Shown here: positions 1-6,477 of the stretch, piece after piece
How positions within the stretch are numbered: position 1 is the first letter of the stretch
Layout of the letters: each line of letters opens with the position of its first letter
DNA from: Clostridia bacterium
Lineage (GTDB): Bacteria; Bacillota; Clostridia; Oscillospirales; CAG-272
Assembly (NCBI GenBank): GCA_024404475.1
Contig: JAKSPV010000019.1
Location: forward strand, 1 to 14,909
DNA: 14,909 bases
Direction: 5' to 3'
Translations under genes and position numbers: made by a program
The notes under the pieces: model-generated
What the model saw: the letters and a program-made list of their open reading frames with translations, nothing else
Databases searched by the model: none
Told to the model about the DNA's origin: nothing

Positions 1-18
1 AAGGGGCGGCTTTCGTGT

Positions 19-1917
19 TCAGTGATCCAGATAGATGAGCAAAACGGAAATGTCGGCGGGGTTGACGCCGGAGATACGGGACGCCTGCCCGATCGAGCGC
101 GGGCGGGTTGCGGCGAGCTTCTGCCGCGCCTCGATGCGCAGCCCGCGCACCTCGGCGTAGTCGATGTTCTCCGGGATGAGCCGGCCTTCGAGCCGTTCAA
201 AGCGAGCCGCGTCCTCTTTCTGCCGCTTGACGTAGCCCTCATACTTGATCTCCGTTTCCGCCGTTAAGATCTCGTCCTCCGTGAGCGCGGGGCGCGAGAC
301 GTCCGCGGCGGCGAGCGTTTCGTACGTCACCTCGGGGCGGCGGAGGAGGTCAGCCAGCTTGGCGCCCGTCGTGAGCGGCTTCGAGCTGGCGGCTTCCAGC
401 GCCTCGTTCAGCGCCGGCGTCGGTGCGAGGTTGACCGAGCGCATCCGCTCGATTTCCCGGGCGATGCGTGCCTGCTTCTCGCGGAAAGCGGCCTGCCGCT
501 CCTCGGAGATGAGCCCGTAGGGGATCGCGAGCGGCGTGAGCCGCGCGTCGGCGTTGTCCTGCCGGAGCAGAAGCCGGAACTCCGAGCGCGAGGTCATCAT
601 GCGGTACGGCTCCGCCGTGCCCTTTGTCACGAGGTCGTCGATGAGGGTGCCGATGTAGGACGAATCCCGCGTCAGAACGAGCGGCGGGAGTCCCTGAATT
701 TTCGCCGCGGCGTTGATGCCGGCGACGAGCCCCTGCGCGGCGGCTTCCTCGTAGCCCGAGGTGCCGTTGAACTGGCCGGCGCCGTAAAGCCCATCGATAT
801 CGCGGAACTCGAGCGTCGGGAGGAGCCCGGTCGGGTCGCAGCAGTCGTACTCGATCGCGTAGGCGTAGCGCATGATCTGCGCTTCTTCAAAGCCGCGGAG
901 GGTGCGGAGCATTTTGTACTGCACCTCGGCGGGGAGCGACGAGGAAAATCCTTGCAGATAGATCTCGTCGGTGCCGCTGCCCATTTCCTCGACGAAGAGC
1001 TGGTGCCGCTCCTTGTCCGCGAAGCGGACGACCTTGTCTTCGATGCTCGGGCAGTAGCGCGGCCCCGTGCCGTGGATCATGCCGCTGTACAGCGGCGAAA
1101 GATGCAGGTTTTCGTGGATGATGCGGTGCGTTTCCGCGTTCGTGTAGACAACGTGGCAGTCCACCTGATGAATGGCGTTCAGCCGCGCGCGGTCGGTGCG
1201 GACGGAGAACGGGACGATGACGTCGTCGCCGCTCTGCCGCTCGAGGACGGAGAAATCAATGGAGTCGCGGTGGATGCGCGGCGGGGTACCCGTCTTGAAG
1301 CGCATCATGCGGACGCCGGCATCAAGGAGCGAGCTTGTCAGCCCGCCCGCGGGGAGAAGCCCGTCGGGCCCGGCGTTCCGGGTGACGCTGCCGACCCACG
1401 TCTTGCCGCCGAGGTACGTTCCCGTCGAGAGGATGACCGCTTTTGCCGTGAGCTCGCCGCCCGGCTGGACCTCGACGCCGGCGACGCGCTTTTTGCCGTT
1501 CGCTTCATCGAGGCGGAGCGCGGTGACCTCGCCCTGCACGAGAAACAGGTGCGGCGTCTTCTCGATCGTCTGCTTCATCAGCGACGTGTAGAGCCGGCGG
1601 TCGGCCTGCACGCGCTTCGCGCGGACGGCGGCGCCCTTGCCGGTGTTCAGCATCCGGCTCTGCGTCGTCGCGTTGTCCGCGGCATAGCCCATCTCGCCGC
1701 CGAGCGCGTCGATCTCGAAGACGAGATGTCCCTTCGCCGTGCCGCCGACAGACGGATTGCACGGCATGTTCCCGACGCTGTCGAGCGAGATCGTGATCAG
1801 CGCGGTGTCAAGCCCCATGCGCGCGGCGGCAAGCGCCGCCTCAATGCCGGCATGGCCGGCCCCGACGACGATCACGTCGTACGCGCGCGTGTCCCCGCGC
1901 CGCTTCGTCATATCCAT
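19..1917 (-). CDS. mnmG: tRNA uridine-5-carboxymethylaminomethyl modification enzyme MnmG (GidA)
   Basis: MnmG is the FAD- and NADH-dependent partner of the GTPase MnmE. Together they place the (carboxymethyl)aminomethyl group on C5 of wobble uridine 34 in a set of tRNAs. The 632-residue product is of normal family length. The FAD-binding motif GAGHAG is at residues 19-24, followed by the family stretches CNPSVGG, GTYLGG, RFKTGTPPRI, YCPSIEDKVVRF and SRSEFRLLLRQDNADARLT, and the helical MnmE/tRNA-binding tail ending SGVNPADISVLLIYLDH. I chose the ATG at 1917 because AAAGGA lies about 9 nt upstream and the FAD motif falls where expected. The frame stays open to 1974, but that extension runs through a palindromic repeat. 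A second ATG is two codons downstream. The upstream gene encodes a WG-repeat protein. mnmE is not visible, but the window ends just after this stop. Family assignment is essentially certain. Confidence 0.97.
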   Translation of the reverse strand: MDMTKRRGDTRAYDVIVVGAGHAGIEAALAAARMGLDTALITISLDSVGNMPCNPSVGGTAKGHLVFEIDALGGEMGYAADNATTQSRMLNTGKGAAVRAKRVQADRRLYTSLMKQTIEKTPHLFLVQGEVTALRLDEANGKKRVAGVEVQPGGELTAKAVILSTGTYLGGKTWVGSVTRNAGPDGLLPAGGLTSSLLDAGVRMMRFKTGTPPRIHRDSIDFSVLERQSGDDVIVPFSVRTDRARLNAIHQVDCHVVYTNAETHRIIHENLHLSPLYSGMIHGTGPRYCPSIEDKVVRFADKERHQLFVEEMGSGTDEIYLQGFSSSLPAEVQYKMLRTLRGFEEAQIMRYAYAIEYDCCDPTGLLPTLEFRDIDGLYGAGQFNGTSGYEEAAAQGLVAGINAAAKIQGLPPLVLTRDSSYIGTLIDDLVTKGTAEPYRMMTSRSEFRLLLRQDNADARLTPLAIPYGLISEERQAAFREKQARIAREIERMRSVNLAPTPALNEALEAASSKPLTTGAKLADLLRRPEVTYETLAAADVSRPALTEDEILTAETEIKYEGYVKRQKEDAARFERLEGRLIPENIDYAEVRGLRIEARQKLAATRPRSIGQASRISGVNPADISVLLIYLDH

Positions 1918-1944
1918 ACTTTTCTTCCTTTCACGGGGAGAGAC

Positions 1945-2113
1945 GTGGGGGCTTCTTGCAAGAAGCCCCCACACCCCCAGAAACCTTAAAACTTTTTCAG
2001 CATCACCAATTCAGATACCCCGAACGATTTTGCCGAACCGGATTGGTGAAGCCGGAAATCGTCCGAAAGTTTTCGCGAGGGGTGTGGGGGCGCCTTTTCC
2101 AAAAGGCGCCCCC
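1945..2113. repeat. Composite palindromic intergenic repeat, copy 1
   Basis: This element fills most of the gap between the WG-repeat gene and mnmG. One end (1945-1972) is a perfect 28-nt palindrome with half-site GTGGGGGCTTCTTG. The other end (2086-2113) is a hairpin with a 13-bp stem (GGGGGCGCCTTTT) and a 2-nt loop. Both ends continue inward with CACACCCC, so the element is an inverted repeat overall. Inside, TCACCAAT (2003-2010) pairs with ATTGGTGA (2042-2049). Parts recur at 5790-5833 and 14624-14732. The end hairpins lack an adjoining U-run on the gene strand, so they are not textbook intrinsic terminators. No coding capacity is seen. It could be a MITE/REP-like repeat, an mRNA-stabilising or processing hairpin, or both. 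Confidence 0.8.
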
Positions 2114-2119
2114 GCGTCC

Positions 2120-3838
2120 TCACTTTGCCATTTTTTGCAGGACGGTCCAGGTGCCGTCGCGGTAGAGGACGAGCAGGCCGCTTGACGGGCGGCTGATGTT
2201 CTCGTAGACAAACGGCACGACGACGTTGCCCTCGGTGTCGATGACGCCCCAGCGGCCGGACGCATCGCGGCACACGCCGAGACCTTCCGAGAACGGCTCG
2301 GCGGCGGTGTAGACCGGATCGGTGACGCAGAGCATCTTGTAGTTGTAGTAGCAGTAGCGCCCCTCCTCGTTTTTGAGGAGCAGCATGCCGTTCGAGTAGC
2401 CCTCTACGGTCATGCCGGTCGGCGTTTCGACGACCTTGCCGCTCGTGTCGAGCAGCACTTCCTCGTCGAAGAGGACCTTCAGCTTCATGTTGTTGTAGAT
2501 CCAGCTGGAAAAATCGACGATCTGCCGGCGTGCGCGGACGAGCCCGTGATCGTAGTAGAGGAAGCCGACGGCCGCCTCCGTGTCGTAGTCCGGGAACTTG
2601 TACCACTCGAGCTGATACCACGACTGGTACCGCAGCGTGCGGTAGGGCGTGAAGAGCGTCTTGCCGCGCTCGTTCAGGATCAGCGACGCCGTGATCGTGT
2701 ACTGGTACTCCTTGCCGCCGCCCGTCGTGTAGGTCAGGTGGTAGGTGTACTCCGTGACGGCGCGGCCCTCGCTGTACCCGTAGGCGCGGGAGAACTTGAA
2801 GATGTTGTCGTTCAGCTTGTTGTATTTCCAGAGCGTTTCGTAGTAGTGGATGTCCTCGCCCTCGAGCGTCGTGCGGATGCGCTCCGTCACGCGGACGCGG
2901 CGCTGTTTGTTCGCGGTGTCGATGCCGTAGTAGGCCGGGTAGTCGAAGTACAGACCGCGGTTGTCGGTGACGTCGTTGTAGTCGGACAGGACGAACTTGC
3001 CCTTTTTCGTGTCAAAGTAGTAGTATTCTTTCTCCTCGATGACCATTTCGCGCTCCGGCGAGACGACGACGGTCTTGCCGTTCTCGTCCGTTTCGGTCGT
3101 CTCGGGGATCACGACCGTCCGCTCCACGTTCCGCGAGAAGAGCGGGCGTCCCGCCTTGTCGCGCGTGTACGCGAGGTCGAGCGCCTTCGGGTCGTAGACG
3201 CCGATCTGGTAGCCGGCGCTGTCGAGCAGCGCGATCTCGCGGCCGTTGTCCACGAGCAGATAGCCCATGTACGGCATGATGACGGGACGGTTGCGGAGCT
3301 CGGTCACGTATTTCCAGCTCCGGATGTTGTAGTATTCGTCGGTCGGCTCCGCGTAGTAGGGTGTCAGCACCTGCACGTACATTTTGCGCAGCGAGAGCAG
3401 CGTCGCCACGGGCACGGTCATCGGCAGCCGCGCCATGACCATCGTCGAGCCGTCGTAGACGGCGTCCGTGATGCGGTAGCCCTCGGCCTGCATTTCGGGC
3501 ACGGAGGGGAAATCGGCTGCAGGCGCCGGCGGGACAACGGGCTCCGTCGTCGGGGGCTCCGTTGCCGGCGGCTCCGTTCCGGGATCGTCCGTCGAGGGCG
3601 GCTCGGTCGCCGGCGGCTCCGTCGCGGGGTCGTCCGTGCCGGTCATTTCTGTGCCGTCGCCGCGGATCTTTTCATTCCACGACGGCAGATGCTCGTTCCA
3701 CGAGGCGGGGCGCTTGATAAACGAAATGTCGTAAAAACCGAAGTAGTACAGCGCGAAAAGCACCGCGACGGCAAAAATCAGCGCGAAGAAAATAACGCGC
3801 TTCGCGTTCGACTGGAAAAAGTGGCGAAACGATTTCAT
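2120..3838 (-). CDS. Membrane-anchored WG-repeat protein of unknown function
   Basis: The 572-residue protein has a short basic N-terminus and one hydrophobic segment (about residues 14-34). A repeated SWNE pair and a Thr/Glu/Pro linker (about 66-107) follow, then a large aromatic- and charge-rich domain. The C-terminus has at least one clear WG-type repeat: E-x-F-x-E-G-L-G from about 514 and R-W-G-V-I-D-x-x-G-x-V-V-V-P from 529. More degenerate units seem likely upstream, for example near L-N-E-R-G-K and L-D-T-S-G-K. The layout suggests a signal-anchored protein with its domain outside the membrane on a Pro/Thr stalk. WG repeats are common in Bacillota and usually lack a known role. No enzyme motif is visible. 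The start is well supported: AAGGAG lies 7 nt upstream of the ATG. It begins 18 nt after rlmH and is probably co-transcribed with galK and rlmH. Function is not assigned. Confidence 0.88.
   Translation of the reverse strand: MKSFRHFFQSNAKRVIFFALIFAVAVLFALYYFGFYDISFIKRPASWNEHLPSWNEKIRGDGTEMTGTDDPATEPPATEPPSTDDPGTEPPATEPPTTEPVVPPAPAADFPSVPEMQAEGYRITDAVYDGSTMVMARLPMTVPVATLLSLRKMYVQVLTPYYAEPTDEYYNIRSWKYVTELRNRPVIMPYMGYLLVDNGREIALLDSAGYQIGVYDPKALDLAYTRDKAGRPLFSRNVERTVVIPETTETDENGKTVVVSPEREMVIEEKEYYYFDTKKGKFVLSDYNDVTDNRGLYFDYPAYYGIDTANKQRRVRVTERIRTTLEGEDIHYYETLWKYNKLNDNIFKFSRAYGYSEGRAVTEYTYHLTYTTGGGKEYQYTITASLILNERGKTLFTPYRTLRYQSWYQLEWYKFPDYDTEAAVGFLYYDHGLVRARRQIVDFSSWIYNNMKLKVLFDEEVLLDTSGKVVETPTGMTVEGYSNGMLLLKNEEGRYCYYNYKMLCVTDPVYTAAEPFSEGLGVCRDASGRWGVIDTEGNVVVPFVYENISRPSSGLLVLYRDGTWTVLQKMAK
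3539..3637 (-). repeat. In-frame tandem repeats encoding a Thr/Glu/Pro linker
   Basis: Imperfect short repeats encode variants of T-E-P-P-A and T-D-D-P at residues 68-100 of the WG-repeat protein. The DNA repeats a unit resembling ggcggctccgt on the plus strand. Such stretches are typical flexible stalks between a membrane anchor and an extracytoplasmic domain, and copy number often varies between strains. Confidence 0.75.
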
Positions 3839-3856
3839 GCCGGAACTCCTTTCGGT

Positions 3857-4333
3857 TTATTTGTGATATTTGCTGCCGCGGCGGATCTCCTCCGCGCGGT
3901 AGATCGCTTCAAAGAGAACGACGCGGGCGAGCTGGTGCGGCATCGTCAGCCGCGAGAGTGAGAGCCGGACGTCCGCCGCCGCCTTGACGCGCGGCGAGAG
4001 CCCGTACGACGAGCCGATGAGAAAGCACACCTCGGCGGCGCCGCCAGCGGCGGCGTTTTCGAGCAGATCGGAGAGCTCCGGGGAGGAGTATTCTTTCCCC
4101 TCGACGCACATCGCCACGACCTTCGCTCTTTTCGGGATCGCCGCGAGCATCCGGTCGGCCTCGTCCTCGAGCGCCTTCGTGATGTCGGCGGGCGACGGCT
4201 CCTTCGGGAGCTTCGTCTCTTTCAGCTCAATTTCGGTGAAAGCGGCGCCGAGCCGCTTCTTGTATGTGTCGGCCGCCTCGCGGAAATACGATTCCGAGAG
4301 CGTGCCGAACGCGATGACGGTCAGTTTCAGCAT
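3857..4333 (-). CDS. rlmH: 23S rRNA pseudouridine-1915 N3-methyltransferase RlmH
   Basis: RlmH is a SPOUT-class SAM-dependent enzyme that methylates N3 of pseudouridine 1915 in helix 69 of 23S rRNA on assembled 70S ribosomes. The 158-residue product has the expected length and runs without gaps from MLKLTVIAFGTL to the diagnostic C-terminus YHK (156-158). The SAM-binding knot segment is FLIGSSYGLS (104-113), followed by LTMPHQLAR (129-137). Many family members have a second glycine where this protein has the first serine of GSS. I regard that as tolerated variation, since the rest of the knot is intact. The ATG is 3 nt past the galK stop. No strong ribosome binding site is seen, so translational coupling to galK is likely. 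Confidence is very high. Confidence 0.96.
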   Translation of the reverse strand: MLKLTVIAFGTLSESYFREAADTYKKRLGAAFTEIELKETKLPKEPSPADITKALEDEADRMLAAIPKRAKVVAMCVEGKEYSSPELSDLLENAAAGGAAEVCFLIGSSYGLSPRVKAAADVRLSLSRLTMPHQLARVVLFEAIYRAEEIRRGSKYHK

Positions 4334-4336
4334 ACG

Positions 4337-5623
4337 TCAGAGGATCCGCGTGCAGCCCGCGGGGCGGATCGACAGCCGGCGGCAGGCGCCCTTGCCGAAG
4401 ACGCGCTCCATCTCGGTGACGTATTCGTTCACGGCGTCGAACGGGACGAACGCCTGGACGGCGCCGGCGAAGCCGCCGCCGTGGACGCGCCACGCGCCGC
4501 CTCTCCTGGCGAGCAGCCGCTCGGAAAGCGCGAGCGCGAGCGTCATGCCCTGCTCGTTCGGGTGGCCGGGAGCGTAAATGTTTTGCAGGAGCGCCGCGCT
4601 CGACGCGCCGCTCTCGCGGATCGTTTTGAGGAACGCGTCCATTCTTCCCGCCGGCTGTTCGAGAGCCGCCGTGAGGGCGCGGACACGGTCGTTTTCATCG
4701 AAGAAATGCATCGCGCGGAGGATCGCGCGGTCACTGACTTTGCCGCGCAGCGTCGGGAGCGCCTCATGGAATTTCGCCGGATCGACCTCGCGGAGCACGC
4801 GGCAGCCGAAGAGCGCCGCGACGGATTTCATTTCGGCGGGAACGGCGGCGTAGTCCGCCTGCAAGTCGGAGTGGGAGCCGCCCGTCGTCGTCAGGACAAG
4901 CTCGTACCCCTCGTCGCGCGGCGAGAAGGAGAGTGGGGTGATGATCGGCTTTGCCGCGTCGGCGAAGTCGATCGCGATGATGCCGCCGACGGCGCACGCC
5001 ATCTGATCCATGAGCCCGCACGGCTTGCCGAAGAATTTGTTTTCCGCTTCCTGCGCCATTTTGGCGATCTCCGTGGCGGGGACTTTTCCGCCTGCGGCGA
5101 GGTGGGAGAGAATCGTGCCGATCGCCACCTCAAAGGCGGCGGAGGACGAAAGGCCGCTGCCGCTCGGGACGGTCGATTCCGTGATCGCGTCGAAGCCGCA
5201 GACGGGCAGGCCGCGGTCGAGGAACGCGCGGCGCATGCCGGCGATGAGGGCGCCGGCGGTGAAATACCGTTTCGGGTCGGGGGCGTTCGAGCGTTCCGGC
5301 GGGACGACGTCCTCGCGGTGCCCGACGCTGTGGACGCGGATCACGCCGTCACGGCGCGGCGCGACGACGGCGTACAGCTCGGCGTTGACGGCAGCCGCCA
5401 TGACGAGCCCGGCGTTGTGGTCGGTGTGGTTGCCGCAAAGCTCCGTGCGGCCGCTGATCGAGTAGACGGAAACGCCGTCGCGTTCGCCGTATTCGCGGCG
5501 GAAGCGGTCGATGAGTGCAAAGAGACGCTTCGCTGCCGCATCGGGATCGGCGGCGAGATCGTTTTGCAGCATACTGCGGATGCTGTCCGTGCCGAGAGCT
5601 GATTTAACCTCTGCAAAATTCAT
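4337..5623 (-). CDS. galK: Galactokinase (GHMP kinase family)
   Basis: Galactokinase phosphorylates galactose to galactose 1-phosphate, the first committed step of the Leloir pathway. The 428-residue product carries the sugar-binding signature GRTELCGNHTDHN (58-70), the ATP-binding GHMP motif TVPSGSGLSSSAAFEV (151-166), GLMDQ with the probable catalytic Asp206 (203-207), and the C-terminal glycine motif HGGGFAGA (381-388). From memory, the GRTE-x-x-GNHTDH form of motif 1 is common in Clostridia. The cysteine at 63 is a small departure from the more usual glycine. The ATG at 5623 is chosen because AGAGGA lies 6 nt upstream. It follows its own promoter and a palindromic leader, and is preceded by a terminator closing the upstream operon. 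No galT, galE or transporter is in the window. The substrate could be another sugar, but galactose is the default. Confidence 0.92.
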   Translation of the reverse strand: MNFAEVKSALGTDSIRSMLQNDLAADPDAAAKRLFALIDRFRREYGERDGVSVYSISGRTELCGNHTDHNAGLVMAAAVNAELYAVVAPRRDGVIRVHSVGHREDVVPPERSNAPDPKRYFTAGALIAGMRRAFLDRGLPVCGFDAITESTVPSGSGLSSSAAFEVAIGTILSHLAAGGKVPATEIAKMAQEAENKFFGKPCGLMDQMACAVGGIIAIDFADAAKPIITPLSFSPRDEGYELVLTTTGGSHSDLQADYAAVPAEMKSVAALFGCRVLREVDPAKFHEALPTLRGKVSDRAILRAMHFFDENDRVRALTAALEQPAGRMDAFLKTIRESGASSAALLQNIYAPGHPNEQGMTLALALSERLLARRGGAWRVHGGGFAGAVQAFVPFDAVNEYVTEMERVFGKGACRRLSIRPAGCTRIL

Positions 5624-5642
5624 GTGATGTCCTCTTTCCGGC

Positions 5643-5659
5643 GTCGCCCGACGGGCGAC
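5643..5659. promoter_or_regulatory. Perfect palindrome in the galK leader: operator or leader hairpin
   Basis: GTCGCCCG and its reverse complement surround a single central base, giving a 17-nt perfect inverted repeat. It lies about 8-24 nt downstream of the expected transcription start and just upstream of the galK ribosome binding site. The position suits either a repressor operator or a short RNA hairpin affecting ribosome access. The sequence does not say which. Confidence 0.5.
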
Positions 5660-5673
5660 AACTATCCGGATAC

Positions 5674-5702
5674 ATTGTAGCACAAAAAGGCGCCGGGCGC
5701 AA
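5674..5702 (-). promoter_or_regulatory. Sigma-A-type promoter for galK with extended -10
   Basis: Read on the minus strand, the -35 is TTGCGC (5702-5697), the spacer is 17 nt, and the -10 is TACAAT (5679-5674). A TG one base upstream of the -10 makes it an extended -10. The expected start is near 5667, giving a leader of about 44 nt. It lies between the nth terminator and galK, as expected for a new transcription unit. Confidence 0.72.
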
Positions 5703-5742
5703 GGTTTTTCTTGGGTTAATCGTTCGCCTCGGCGCATCCGAC

Positions 5743-5770
5743 AAAAAACTGCATCCCCGGAGGGGTGCAG
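5743..5770 (-). terminator. Intrinsic terminator after nth
   Basis: On the minus strand CTGCACCCC pairs with GGGGATGCAG around a 3-nt TCC loop, with one bulged A, and six U residues follow directly. It ends the transcript arriving from zapA through nth and separates it from the galK promoter about 40 nt downstream. Confidence 0.85.
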
Positions 5771-5789
5771 TCTCGATATTGAACAGTCA

Positions 5790-5833
5790 GGAAGTTTTCG
5801 CGGGGTGCGGGACGCCCTTTTCAAAAGGCGCCC
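5790..5833. repeat. Partial copy 2 of the palindromic intergenic repeat
   Basis: This matches only the hairpin-A end of copy 1. On the minus strand a GGGCGCCTTTT hairpin is followed by GCACCCCGCGAAAACTT, against CACACCCCTCGCGAAAACTT in copy 1. The stem here is imperfect, with small bulges. The hairpin overlaps the end of nth and supplies its stop codon. The rest of the element is missing; a normal terminator follows instead. Confidence 0.65.
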
Positions 5834-6477
5834 TGCGCGTCTCCCGGCGTCTCGCATATCCCTCTCAGCGGGCATTCGGCGCAGCGCGGCGCGCGCGCCG
5901 AGCACCATTCGCGCCCGAAGAGGACGATGCGGTGGCAGAACGCGGACTGCACCTCCGGCGGCAGGAGCGGCGTCATGACGCGCTCCGTCAAAAGCGGATC
6001 TTTTTTCGTTTCGTCGTAGAAGCCGAGCCGCCCGCAGATGCGGATGCAGTGCGTGTCCGCGACGATCCCGCCCTTGCCGTATACGTCGCCGAGGACGAGG
6101 TTGGCGATCTTCCGCCCGACGCCGGGCAGCGCGAGGAGGTCTTCCATCGTGTCCGGCACGCGGCCGCCGTAGTCCCGCACGAGGATCCGGGAGGCGTCCC
6201 GGATCGACTGCGCCTTCGTGTGATAGAGCCCGCAGGAGCGGATCAGCTCCTCGATTTCGGAAACGTCCGCCTCTGCCATGGCTTCGGCGGTCGGGAAGCG
6301 CCGGAAGAGTTCTTCCGATACGATATTCACGCGCTCGTCGGTGCACTGCGCGGAGAGCCGCGCCATGACGAGAAGCCGGAACGGGTCGCCGCCGTGGGCG
6401 AGCGAACATTCCGCACCGGGATAAAGCTTTTCAAGCGCCGCGGCAGCCGCCGCGGCACGGGATTTCGGTGAGATCAT
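5821..6477 (-). CDS. nth: Endonuclease III, DNA glycosylase/AP lyase
   Basis: Nth removes oxidised pyrimidines and cleaves the abasic site by beta-elimination in base-excision repair. The 218-residue product has LSAQCTDERVN (41-51), the helix-hairpin-helix LPGVGRK (117-123) ending in the probable catalytic Lys123, and VADTHCIRICGRLGF with the probable catalytic Asp141. A complete [4Fe-4S] ligand set follows as C-X6-C-X2-C-X5-C (Cys192, 199, 202, 208). The ATG at 6477 overlaps the PBP2 stop as ATGA, with GGAG about 8 nt upstream inside the PBP2 gene, so the two are translationally coupled. The last codons and the TGA stop lie in a repeat hairpin (5790-5833). The C-terminal residues Q-G-A-F are therefore probably repeat-derived, but they lie beyond the Fe-S cluster and should do no harm. 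Confidence 0.96.
   Translation of the reverse strand: MISPKSRAAAAAAALEKLYPGAECSLAHGGDPFRLLVMARLSAQCTDERVNIVSEELFRRFPTAEAMAEADVSEIEELIRSCGLYHTKAQSIRDASRILVRDYGGRVPDTMEDLLALPGVGRKIANLVLGDVYGKGGIVADTHCIRICGRLGFYDETKKDPLLTERVMTPLLPPEVQSAFCHRIVLFGREWCSARAPRCAECPLRGICETPGDAQGAF

Noticed and set aside
1918..1974. N-terminal extension of MnmG through the palindromic repeat
   Set aside because: The extra codons translate repeat sequence, and the ATG at 1917 has its own ribosome binding site at normal spacing.
1945..2113. Hairpins of copy 1 as a plain Rho-independent terminator pair
   Set aside because: The stems are strong but no U-run follows on the minus strand. Recurrence near 14624-14732 and partial recurrence near 5790 point to a repeat family. 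A terminator role is still possible but not shown.
5624..6409. Upstream extension of the galK reading frame through the nth region
   Set aside because: The 262 extra codons are Arg/Pro-rich, run antiphase to nth, and cross a terminator and promoter. The ATG at 5623 has a good ribosome binding site and matches the family N-terminus.
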